Shown: positions 1 to 5,001, numbered from the stretch's first letter. The stretch: 5,001 nucleotides of DNA from Weeksellaceae bacterium (GCA_028694715.1 JAQVKJ010000131.1:1-5001); one strand, 5' to 3'. The notes: generated by a model from the letters alone, not told the origin. Numbers and translations: made by a program.

Positions 1-1
1 G

Positions 2-76
2 TCCGGCTCTCATGCCGAGCTCATACAAAAAAAAGGTATTTATAACCGTTTGATTCAGCTTCAGAAGCTCAGCTAA
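2..76 (+). CDS. ABC exporter (MsbA/LmrA-type fused permease/ATPase), C-terminal end only
   Basis: Only the last 24 codons and a TAA stop (74-76) of a + strand gene are present; the rest lies beyond the left edge. The visible protein begins SGSHAELIQKKGIYNRL and ends LQKLS. This matches the tail that follows the H-loop in fused ABC exporters, usually 'G(T/S)HxELL...GxYxxLxxLQ'. Such proteins have six membrane helices followed by an ATPase domain and act as inner-membrane homodimers that export lipids, peptides or drugs. The substrate cannot be told from this fragment. Its stop codon directly abuts the stop codon of the convergent lipoprotein gene, with no bases between. Family assignment rests on a short but characteristic motif; a lone ATPase subunit is less likely because the GxYxxLxxLQ ending is typical of fused exporters. 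Confidence 0.72.
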   Translation, partial: SGSHAELIQKKGIYNRLIQLQKLS

Positions 77-517
77 TTATTGTCTTGTCAATTTCACTTT
101 AGCTGTTTCACCTTCGATTTCAGCAATAAAAGTAAAATTATTGTCGTCTAAAAATTCAACTTCAGAACTTGCGGTCTCACCTTCTGCGTGGAAATAATAA
201 GTAGTTCCTTCTTTTGACCAACTCCCTTGCTGAACTTCGCCCGGTATACAACTTCCGGTAGTTTCATCTTCAACAACTGTTTCAACCATGACTGAAAAAT
301 CATTATCAAATATGAATTTGCTCTGAAGCGGACAAGGATTGCTCAGTAGAATCAGTGCATAGACGCTTTCACCACCCACCCAAACATCCGTGATTTTCCA
401 AGTTCCAACAATCAAATCTACATTTGGGGTTTGGGAAGTGTCGTCATCACTTTTACATGAATTCAGAGCCAATCCCAGGAGAAAGAGGGTTAAAAACACA
501 AATTTAAACTGTTTCAT
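77..517 (-). CDS. Lipocalin-like surface lipoprotein
   Basis: The protein has 146 aa from the chosen ATG (515-517). An in-frame ATG 24 bp upstream would add MIIFKHYT in front of a classic lipoprotein signal, so the inner start is preferred. Residues 1-20 form a signal peptide with a hydrophobic core (FVFLTLFLLGLAL) and lipobox LNSC, with lipidated Cys21. The mature start CKSDDD is acidic, like the export signals that send Bacteroidota lipoproteins to the outer leaflet of the outer membrane. The body is a small beta-rich domain: GTW at 38-40 opens it, a second GSWSKEG stretch lies at 98-104, and the end is a strand-like ETAKVKLTRQ. This is the pattern of the short lipocalin-like lipoproteins common in flavobacteria. 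Cys62 and Cys90 could form a disulfide. Ligand and role are unknown. The upstream region has only an imperfect TAnnTTTG-like box (TATATTTA, 529-536) and an A-rich start region. The gene converges on the ABC exporter gene. Confidence 0.85.
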   Translation of the reverse strand: MKQFKFVFLTLFLLGLALNSCKSDDDTSQTPNVDLIVGTWKITDVWVGGESVYALILLSNPCPLQSKFIFDNDFSVMVETVVEDETTGSCIPGEVQQGSWSKEGTTYYFHAEGETASSEVEFLDDNNFTFIAEIEGETAKVKLTRQ

Positions 518-652
518 TGTATAATGTTTAAATATAATCAACGCAAATTTTTGGTTAATATTCTGTCCGGTTCAGAAAGCCTATCTACCTGAAAACATGT
601 AATTGGCATTAGTTCAAGCTCATTGATATTAAAAAAACCTTATTTTTATGCA

Positions 653-660
653 TAATTTTG
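653..660 (+). promoter_or_regulatory. Candidate -7 promoter box for queG (TAATTTTG)
   Basis: The bases match the Bacteroidota vegetative -7 consensus TAnnTTTG in full. They lie 15 bp upstream of the ATG at 676, which would give a very short 5' leader. No TTTG or TTG sits at the usual 19 bp or so upstream; the nearest TTG (623-625) is 27 bp away, so the -33 element is weak or absent. The box overlaps the alternative TTG start codon at 658-660. Confidence 0.45.
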
Positions 661-675
661 TCTGAAATCGCTCAA

Positions 676-1626
676 ATGGAAATCTTCAACAAGCCTGTCA
701 AACTCAAGTCCAATGCTGCCTTGATCAAACAAAAGGCCAAGGAATTGGGTTTTCTGTCCTGTGGAATTGCAAAAGCTGATTTTCTGGAGAAAGAGGCACC
801 CAGGTTGGAAAACTGGCTCAATGCTGGATACAACGGGAAAATGGCTTATATGGAAAACCATTTTGACAAGCGACTCGACCCGAGAAAATTGGTAGATAAT
901 GCAAAGTCAGTGATTTCGCTTACCTATAATTATTACCCCAAAAAAAACCAGCGAACGGACAGCTATAAAGTTGCCAAATATGCGTATGGCACTGATTATC
1001 ATTTTGTAATCAAGGAGAAACTTAGGGAATTGATGAATTTCATTCAGGAGGAAATTGGCGATGTGAGCGGACGGGCATTCACTGATTCAGCACCGGTTAT
1101 GGAAGGTGCTTGGGCGCAAAAATCAGGCATTGGCTGGGTGGGAAAAAACACGATTCTGTTAAGTAAAAACCATGGTTCTTTCTATAATTTGGCCGAACTG
1201 ATTATAGACTTGGAATTAGATGAAGATCTACCCTTTCTTACTGACCATTGTGGCAGTTGCACCCGATGTATAGACGCATGTCCGACGGATGCAATTTTGC
1301 CCGAGCGAACGGTTGATGCAAGCAAATGTATTTCTTATTTCACCATTGAATTGAAGGATGAAATCATTCCTGATGAAGTACAAGGAAAATTCGAAGACTG
1401 GATTTTTGGTTGTGACATCTGTCAGGATGTTTGTCCTTGGAATCGGTTTTCGGTTCCGCACAATGAAGAAAAATACGAACCTCATCCAGCCTTGCTCGAA
1501 TATACAAAAACGGATTGGGAGGAAATCACTGAAGATATTTTTAGGGAGATTTTTAAAAAATCTGCGGTCAAAAGGACGAAATTTTCGGGATTGAAAAGAA
1601 ACATCAATTTTGTATCAGAGCAATAG
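676..1626 (+). CDS. queG: Epoxyqueuosine reductase QueG
   Basis: QueG reduces epoxyqueuosine to queuosine in the wobble position of GUN-anticodon tRNAs, using cobalamin and two [4Fe-4S] clusters; it is cytoplasmic. The 316-aa protein has the expected order: an N-terminal DUF1730-type region with [10 protein letters not shown] (26-35), the active-site stretch [20 protein letters not shown] (135-154) whose Asp137 matches the Asp proposed as proton donor, then a ferredoxin-like part. Eight cysteines suit two clusters: Cys192, 195, 198 and 202 ([12 protein letters not shown]), Cys218, and Cys246, 249 and 253 ([10 protein letters not shown]). It ends with [13 protein letters not shown], so the C-terminal HEAT-like region of the longer E. 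coli type is missing, as in other Bacteroidota. A TTG start at 658 would give 322 aa, but it lies inside a TAnnTTTG promoter box, so ATG 676 is preferred. The next gene starts 59 bp downstream on the same strand and may be cotranscribed. Confidence 0.95.
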   Translation: MEIFNKPVKLKSNAALIKQKAKELGFLSCGIAKADFLEKEAPRLENWLNAGYNGKMAYMENHFDKRLDPRKLVDNAKSVISLTYNYYPKKNQRTDSYKVAKYAYGTDYHFVIKEKLRELMNFIQEEIGDVSGRAFTDSAPVMEGAWAQKSGIGWVGKNTILLSKNHGSFYNLAELIIDLELDEDLPFLTDHCGSCTRCIDACPTDAILPERTVDASKCISYFTIELKDEIIPDEVQGKFEDWIFGCDICQDVCPWNRFSVPHNEEKYEPHPALLEYTKTDWEEITEDIFREIFKKSAVKRTKFSGLKRNINFVSEQ

Positions 1627-1685
1627 TAGATTTTAAAAATCGGATGGTTTTATTGTTTAAATTTACTTATTCAAAAAATCTAATC

Positions 1686-2207
1686 ATGCTAAAAACATCA
1701 ATTTCCTTTTTTGTGATTGTCCTCTCATTCAGCCTACAGGCACAGATTACTACGACACGAATGAATGAATTCAATATCAATGATCCCTTGTCAAAAATAG
1801 AGAAAATATTAGGTAAAAAGCTGAATCTCAAAGCCGACTCATACAACTGGATCAATTATGCAGAAGTCGATTACAAGGGCATTCCCATGAAGTTGGGATT
1901 TGTCCGTGATACATTGGTTGAAGGTGATGTCGAAGAGTATAGGCTTTATGAAATCAGAACGACCTCATCTGACATCAAGACGCTATCAGGTGTTGGCGTT
2001 GGCAACAGTCTGGAAGAACTTTGGGACACTTATAAAAGAGATTTCAATATTTCTTTGTGGTTTGGTTTAGACGAACTAAGTGGTGAAGTTGATAGGAACA
2101 ACAGGATTTTTGAACTTTCAGGTCTGGAGGATCTGACGGTCATATGGTTTTTCAGCAAAAATGGTATTGTGACAGAAGTTGTGCTGTCCTATTATGAAGG
2201 TTGTTAG
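1686..2207 (+). CDS. Secreted protein of unknown function
   Basis: I do not recognise a named family. The 173-aa protein starts at ATG 1686; an in-frame ATG at 1644 would add 14 residues in front of the signal peptide and is unlikely. Residues 1-20 (MLKTSISFFVIVLSFSLQAQ) form a signal peptide with the 'AQ' ending common in Bacteroidota, and there is no lipobox, so the product is likely periplasmic or exported. Two similar short stretches appear, NDPLSKIEKILGKKL (32-46) and GVGNSLEELWDTYKR (104-118), each reading as a turn, helix and 'lGk/tYk'. This recalls the start of SmpA/BamE-like alpha-beta units, but the match is only by eye. The rest looks like amphipathic beta strands. The only cysteine is the last residue (YYEGC). 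The gene lies 59 bp after queG, with only a partial promoter-like box (TAAATTTA, 1658-1665), and converges on the sorting-domain gene with a 22-bp gap. Confidence 0.8.
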   Translation: MLKTSISFFVIVLSFSLQAQITTTRMNEFNINDPLSKIEKILGKKLNLKADSYNWINYAEVDYKGIPMKLGFVRDTLVEGDVEEYRLYEIRTTSSDIKTLSGVGVGNSLEELWDTYKRDFNISLWFGLDELSGEVDRNNRIFELSGLEDLTVIWFFSKNGIVTEVVLSYYEGC

Positions 2208-2229
2208 AAAATGAAGTTTCTCTGAAAAA

Positions 2230-2580
2230 TTATTGTTTGATGAGCGTAACGACTTCGTAGGTATTGTCGCTGAACATTACTCTTACAAGGTACTTCCCTT
2301 TTTTTAGATTACGAACATCCAATTCAACTGTTTCGGTTGTATTGTTGTACTGCTTACTGAATACTTCGTTGTTAATAATGCTGTAGATAGAAATGGATCT
2401 CAATTCTGCATGCTCGCCTTCGATGGCCACTTTCACAATGGTGGATGCAGGGTTGGGAGAAATACTGACTTTTTTGATGTGTACATTGCTGACTGTATTA
2501 ATGCCTGCACCCGTTTGCTGTGCATAAACACCAAAAGTCGAAAAACTTAAAAACATCAGAAAAAATAAAATTCTCATCAT
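2230..2580 (-). CDS. Mini-protein made of a signal peptide plus T9SS type A sorting domain
   Basis: The protein has 116 aa. Residues 1-20 are a signal peptide (MMRILFFLMFLSFSTFGVYA, cut before QQ). After a linker of only about 17 residues, a type IX secretion C-terminal domain (Por/type A sorting domain) fills residues 38-116. It shows SISPNPAS at 39-46, the strand pattern RSISIYSIINNEVF (61-74), ELDVRNLKKGKYLVRV (86-101) and the ending VTLIKQ. In known T9SS cargo this domain is the export signal of a much larger enzyme, adhesin or surface protein and is usually cleaved on export; here no passenger domain is present. The start could be Met1 or Met2 (tandem ATG codons at 2580 and 2577). It has its own promoter at 2594-2624 and lies downstream of the tsf terminator. 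It could be a remnant of a larger protein, but the intact signal peptide and promoter argue for a working gene. Confidence 0.9.
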   Translation of the reverse strand: MMRILFFLMFLSFSTFGVYAQQTGAGINTVSNVHIKKVSISPNPASTIVKVAIEGEHAELRSISIYSIINNEVFSKQYNNTTETVELDVRNLKKGKYLVRVMFSDNTYEVVTLIKQ

Positions 2581-2593
2581 AGCCCAATAGTTG

Positions 2594-2624
2594 CAAAGTT
2601 ATTATATATTTTCTAATCTCCAAC
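2594..2624 (-). promoter_or_regulatory. Bacteroidota-type promoter for the sorting-domain mini-protein
   Basis: Read on the minus strand, this holds GTTG (2624-2621), a spacer of 19 bp and TAACTTTG (2601-2594). The known consensus is TTTG, about 19 bp, TAnnTTTG, so the -7 box is a full match and the -33 box has three of four bases. The expected transcription start is about 8-11 bases before the ATG at 2580, giving a very short leader. Confidence 0.75.
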
Positions 2625-2651
2625 ACTTATGCCAAAATATTTCATCAAAAG

Positions 2652-2680
2652 AAAAATGCAGCATTTTGTGCTGCATTTTT
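2652..2680 (-). terminator. Intrinsic terminator of the rplM-rpsI-rpsB-tsf operon
   Basis: This is a perfect 12-bp inverted repeat, AAAAATGCAGCA (2652-2663) and TGCTGCATTTTT (2669-2680), with a 5-base loop. It starts 20 bp after the tsf stop codon in the direction of transcription. On the minus strand the stem ends in a run of T followed by CTTTTG. The A/T outer arms make it symmetric and so able to act both ways in principle, but only tsf reads into it; the gene beyond it on the left has its own promoter. Confidence 0.88.
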
Positions 2681-2700
2681 ATTTGTGATGTTGTTTTTGT

Positions 2701-3522
2701 TTACAGACCGTATCTGATATATCCAACGACTTCAAGTTCTGGATTGACCGATTTCACATAATCAGCAACCGGTGTTTTTCCATCTTTGATAAATGGCTGA
2801 TGCACCAGCGTATTTTCTTTGAAAAATTTATTTAATTTTCCTTTGGCAATATTGTCAATCATATTTTCAGGTTTTCCTTCCTGTCGGAGCTGGTCTTTGG
2901 CAATTTCAAGTTCCTTTTCAATCAAAGAGGCATCCACCTGACTTTCGTTCAGCGCAATTGGGTTCATTGCCACCACCTGCATTGCCACTTCTTTTGCTAC
3001 TTCTTCTGCACCTTCCACATTAGAAGAAAGTCCGGCCACTGCACCGATTCTGTTTCCCGCATGAATGTATGAATTCACATAAGGTGCTTCAATTGTCTGG
3101 AAGCTGCCGATTTCTATCTTTTCACCCATAACACCGGTTTGCTCTGATAATTTTTCAGCCACTGAAATCCCGTCGATTTGGGCATTAAGCAGCGTCTCTT
3201 TGTCGCTTCCGTCCAATGCAATTTCGGCAATTCTTTTGGCCAATGCTACAAATTCTTCGTTTTTGGCAACGAAATCGGTTTCACAGTTCAGAGAAATAAC
3301 CACTCCTTTTGTATGATCTGCGTTTACTGTTGCAATCACAGCTCCTTCCACGCTTTCTCTGTCGGCTCTTTTGGCAGCTACTTTCTGTCCCTTTTTACGA
3401 AGGATTTCAATTGCTTTTTCAAAGTCTCCTTCTGCTTCTTCCAAAGCTTTTTTGGAGTCCATCATACCGGCACCGGTAGTATTTCTAAGTTTGCTTACCT
3501 CTGCAGCTGTTGCTTTATACAT
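2701..3522 (-). CDS. tsf: Translation elongation factor Ts
   Basis: EF-Ts is the cytoplasmic nucleotide exchange factor that releases GDP from EF-Tu. The 273-aa protein has an N-terminal UBA-like domain (about 1-50) with the hallmark LRNTTGAGMMDSKKALEE (12-29), followed by the EF-Ts core. The core carries the signature LNCETDFVAKNEEF (78-91); Asp83 and Phe84 of the TDF motif match the residues that E. coli EF-Ts pushes into EF-Tu near the magnesium site. HAGNRIGAVAGL (about 155-166) and the ending LEVVGYIRYGL complete the fold. Length is near that of the E. coli protein (283 aa). ATG 3522 is preceded by an A-rich stretch (AATAACAAA) with no Shine-Dalgarno. It is the last gene of the operon, 84 bp after rpsB; I see no consensus promoter in that gap, and a 12-bp hairpin terminator follows. 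Confidence 0.98.
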   Translation of the reverse strand: MYKATAAEVSKLRNTTGAGMMDSKKALEEAEGDFEKAIEILRKKGQKVAAKRADRESVEGAVIATVNADHTKGVVISLNCETDFVAKNEEFVALAKRIAEIALDGSDKETLLNAQIDGISVAEKLSEQTGVMGEKIEIGSFQTIEAPYVNSYIHAGNRIGAVAGLSSNVEGAEEVAKEVAMQVVAMNPIALNESQVDASLIEKELEIAKDQLRQEGKPENMIDNIAKGKLNKFFKENTLVHQPFIKDGKTPVADYVKSVNPELEVVGYIRYGL

Positions 3523-3599
3523 TTTGTTATTAATTTTAAAGGTTATTGAATTGATTTCTAAGCAAGAAACTCATTATTTTAAAAGGATTCTACTGACAC

Positions 3600-3618
3600 A
3601 ATCAGGTCAATCCTGATT
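3600..3618 (-). other. Hairpin enclosing the rpsB stop codon
   Basis: AATCAGG (3600-3606) and CCTGATT (3612-3618) form a 7-bp inverted repeat around a 5-base loop, ATTGA on the minus strand, which contains the rpsB TGA stop (3609-3607). No run of T follows, so it is not a standard terminator. It could lessen readthrough into tsf or protect the rpsB message end; it could also be chance, since half of it codes for the last S2 residues. Confidence 0.4.
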
Positions 3619-4389
3619 ATCTGCCTTTGGATTGGTAGAAACATTTGATTCCTCATCAGATACGGCAGGTGCACTTTCCTCTTTCTGTTTTTCCTTTTCT
3701 GCTTTTCTGGCTGTCAGGCCTTCTTTAATTTTATCTGTAATATGTGTAAGAATAATGTCAATGGACTTAGAGACATCATCGTTTGATGGAATCGGATAAT
3801 CAACTTCTCTCGGGTCAGCATTGGTATCAACCATGGCAAAAATTGGGATACCCAGTTTTTGTGCTTCCGCCACAGCAATTTGTTCTCTCACGGTGTCCAC
3901 GATAAAAATCGCAGAAGGAATTCTTGTCATATCTGCAATTGAGCCCAAGTCTCTTTCCAATTTTGCTCTCTGACGGTCCACCTGTAGTCTTTCTTTTTTG
4001 GAAAGGGTTTCAAAGGTTCCATCTTTCTTCATCCTGTCGATTGCGTTCATCTTTTTGACTGCCTTACGGATGGTTACAAAATTGGTAAGCATCCCTCCCA
4101 TCCATCTTTCGGTGATGTATGGCATATTTACCATTTCAGCATGTTTTGCAACGACTTCTTTGGCTTGTTTTTTTGTGGCTACAAAAAGGATTTTTCTGCC
4201 AGATGAGGCAATTTTGCCCAAAGCTTCAGCGGCTTCTTCCAGCTTAACAGCTGTTTTGTGTAGGTCGATGATGTGGATTCCACTTTTCTCCATAAAGATG
4301 TAAGGAGCCATGTTGGGATTCCACTTTCTGGTCAGGTGTCCGAAGTGAACGCCTGCATTCAACAAATCTTTTACATTTGCTTTTGCCAT
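3607..4389 (-). CDS. rpsB: 30S ribosomal protein S2 (uS2)
   Basis: S2 sits at the head-body junction of the small ribosomal subunit and is needed for binding of other late proteins and for start-site selection. The 260-aa protein shows the family landmarks: LLNAGVHFGHLTRKWNPNM near the N-terminus (9-27), IHIIDLHKT (38-46), ITERWMGGMLTNF (92-104), a central coiled-coil part with KKERLQVDRQRAKLERDLG (131-149), PSAIFIVD (158-165) and IPIFAMVDTNADPREVDYPIPSNDD (181-205). Residues 226-260 form a charged, low-complexity tail absent from the 241-aa E. coli form and probably disordered. The ATG at 4389 follows the purine-rich AAAGAAAGAAA, with no true Shine-Dalgarno. A 151-bp leader separates it from rpsI, and tsf follows after 84 bp, the classic rpsB-tsf pair. 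Confidence 0.98.
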   Translation of the reverse strand: MAKANVKDLLNAGVHFGHLTRKWNPNMAPYIFMEKSGIHIIDLHKTAVKLEEAAEALGKIASSGRKILFVATKKQAKEVVAKHAEMVNMPYITERWMGGMLTNFVTIRKAVKKMNAIDRMKKDGTFETLSKKERLQVDRQRAKLERDLGSIADMTRIPSAIFIVDTVREQIAVAEAQKLGIPIFAMVDTNADPREVDYPIPSNDDVSKSIDIILTHITDKIKEGLTARKAEKEKQKEESAPAVSDEESNVSTNPKADNQD

Positions 4390-4540
4390 TTTCTTTCTTT
4401 TTTAGTTTACATTCCGCCCAATCAGCAATCAATAAACAGGTGGTTGAAGTAATCTCGCCCTGAAATATTTGGATGCTAAACCAACCGGAAAATGGTTAAT
4501 AATTATATAATAAATTGTATTTGATAAGATATTCCGGTTG
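4390..4540 (-). promoter_or_regulatory. rpsB leader region, possible S2 regulatory RNA
   Basis: This is the longest gap inside the translation operon. Read on the minus strand it starts, right after the rpsI stop, with CAACCGGAA (4540-4532). An AT-rich stretch of 41 bp follows, then the exact reverse complement TTCCGGTTG (4490-4482). Further on, CAGG and CCTG (about 4463 to 4437) could close a second small stem, and the region ends in an A-rich start site. I find no TAnnTTTG box on this strand, so rpsB probably depends at least partly on readthrough from rplM-rpsI. In other bacteria S2 represses its own operon by binding the rpsB leader; a similar role here is inference. Confidence 0.4.
4482..4540 (-). 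repeat. 9-bp inverted repeat directly after rpsI
   Basis: CAACCGGAA at 4482-4490 and TTCCGGTTG at 4532-4540 are perfect complements 41 bp apart, the right arm ending on the base next to the rpsI stop codon (4541-4543). The arms are clearly more GC-rich than the AT-rich spacer between them. The long loop and lack of a following T run make a simple terminator unlikely; a long-range RNA stem in the rpsB leader fits better. Confidence 0.6.
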
Positions 4541-4927
4541 TTACCTTTTGGAGAACTGGAATTTCTTTCTTGCCTTTTTCTGTCCGAATTTCTTTCTTTC
4601 AACCATTCTTGAATCGCGGGTCAAAAGTCCTTCGGGTTTCAGCTGTGCTCTGTATTCGTTGTTCACTTCACACAGTGCTCTGGAAATAGCAAGTCTGATG
4701 GCCTCTGCCTGTCCGGTAATTCCACCACCAAACACCGAAATATCCACATTGTACTTGCCTGCGTTGCCGGTTAGTGCAAAGGGTTGCTCAACTTTGTACT
4801 GCAAAACACCGGTAGTGAAATAATCTTTCAACTCTCGTCCGTTGATATAGATTTCGCCCTTTCCTTCCTGAAGATATACTCTTGCTACAGAAGTTTTTCT
4901 ACGACCTATTTTATGAATAATTGCCAT
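4541..4927 (-). CDS. rpsI: 30S ribosomal protein S9 (uS9)
   Basis: S9 lies in the head of the 30S subunit, and its C-terminal tail reaches toward the P-site tRNA. The 128-aa protein has the full family pattern: IGRRKTSVARVYL (7-19), the signature GGGITGQAEAIRLAISRAL (67-85), and a basic C-terminal part with LLTRDSRMVERKKFGQKKAR (101-120) ending in FQFSKR, whose last Lys-Arg is the conserved P-site-contacting end. Length matches the family (about 130 aa). The ATG at 4927 is only 2 bp after the rplM stop, so the two are expected to be cotranscribed and perhaps translationally coupled. No Shine-Dalgarno precedes it; the upstream bases code for the end of L13. Confidence 0.98.
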   Translation of the reverse strand: MAIIHKIGRRKTSVARVYLQEGKGEIYINGRELKDYFTTGVLQYKVEQPFALTGNAGKYNVDISVFGGGITGQAEAIRLAISRALCEVNNEYRAQLKPEGLLTRDSRMVERKKFGQKKARKKFQFSKR

Positions 4928-4929
4928 AA

Positions 4930-5001
4930 TTAAATGTATGCGTTAATGTCTGTTGTTTTTGGTTTTTGACCCTGATGAGGATGCTCTTCACCTGAATATA
5001 C
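4930..5001 (-). CDS. rplM: 50S ribosomal protein L13 (uL13), C-terminal end only
   Basis: The last 23 codons and a TAA stop (4932-4930) are visible; the gene continues past the right edge. The translated end VYSGEEHPHQGQKPK followed by TTDINAYI matches the L13 C-terminus, typically 'lkVYaGpxHPHxAQkP'. The HPHQ motif and its position directly before rpsI, with 2 bp between the genes, agree with the near-universal rplM-rpsI pair. L13 is an early-assembling 50S protein. This is the first gene of the operon seen here, so the operon promoter must lie outside the window. Confidence 0.9.
   Translation of the reverse strand, partial: VYSGEEHPHQGQKPKTTDINAYI

Noticed and set aside
1..25. Possible tRNA anticodon arm (CGGC-TCTCAT-GCCG)
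   Set aside because: The loop has the wrong size and lacks U33, there is no acceptor stem or T-arm, and the bases are explained by the ABC exporter reading frame.
646..861. 71-codon minus-strand open frame over the start of queG
   Set aside because: It is antisense to the conserved N-terminal part of queG, with no promoter or protein pattern.
1228..1594. Two open frames overlapping queG (minus 1228-1485, plus 1358-1594)
   Set aside because: Both lie within the Fe-S cysteine region of queG in other frames and have no family features of their own.
1629..1641. 13-base palindrome GATTTT-A-AAAATC after queG
   Set aside because: It is all A/T except the end pair, has no room for a loop and no strong T run, so it is too weak to call a terminator.
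2206..2229. Weak AGAAA/TTTCT hairpin between the convergent genes
   Set aside because: The stem has only 5 bp, mostly A/T, and could easily be chance; there is no clear T run on either side.
3178..3549. 123-codon open frame on the + strand
   Set aside because: It lies fully opposite tsf, is rich in Phe, Cys and Ser as expected from the antisense of a Lys/Glu/Ala-rich gene, and has no start signals.
3523..3606. A separate tsf promoter in the rpsB-tsf gap
   Set aside because: Only a loose TAACCTTT with a TTG 17 bp upstream was found, which does not keep the TAnnTTTG spacing; cotranscription with rpsB is simpler.
3998..4303. 101-codon open frame on the + strand
   Set aside because: It is antisense to the conserved rpsB core; the conservation of S2 explains the open frame.
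4244..4432. 62-codon minus-strand open frame starting in the rpsB leader
   Set aside because: It runs out of frame into rpsB and gives a Lys/Arg-rich sequence without any known pattern. A leader peptide cannot be strictly excluded, but it lacks stop-then-start coupling with rpsB.
4515..4823. 102-codon open frame on the + strand
   Set aside because: It is antisense to rpsI and shows no recognisable protein pattern.

Overview
The window looks chromosomal and comes from a member of the phylum Bacteroidota, most likely a flavobacterium-like organism. The evidence is a type IX secretion (T9SS) C-terminal sorting domain, a lipoprotein with an acidic 'CKSDDD' start of the surface-exported kind, TAnnTTTG-type promoter boxes, A-rich start regions with no Shine-Dalgarno sequence, and the gene order rplM-rpsI-rpsB-tsf. 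The DNA is moderately AT-rich throughout, and I see no compositional break, insertion sequence, tRNA, CRISPR array or phage gene.

Left part (1-1626): the last 24 codons of an ABC exporter (MsbA/LmrA type) run in from the left edge on the + strand. They end exactly where the stop codon of a minus-strand lipocalin-like lipoprotein begins. After a gap of about 160 bp comes queG (epoxyqueuosine reductase) on the + strand, in the short form without the C-terminal HEAT-like region.

Middle part (1686-2580): a secreted protein of unknown function (+ strand, 173 aa) converges on a 116-aa minus-strand protein. The latter consists almost entirely of a signal peptide and a T9SS type A sorting domain. 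It has its own well-formed Bacteroidota promoter, just beyond the terminator of the translation operon.

Right part (2652-5001): a minus-strand translation operon reads rplM (last 23 codons only), rpsI, rpsB, tsf, and ends in a strong 12-bp hairpin terminator. rpsI follows rplM by 2 bp. rpsB is preceded by a 151-bp leader with a 9-bp inverted repeat but no recognisable promoter, so control by readthrough and possibly by an RNA leader is likely. A small hairpin holds the rpsB stop codon in its loop.

Most of the window is core housekeeping sequence, and I found no new multi-gene system. The items most worth a second look are the sorting-domain-only mini-protein, the rpsB leader, and the unassigned secreted protein. 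Gaps between genes are all under 300 bp.
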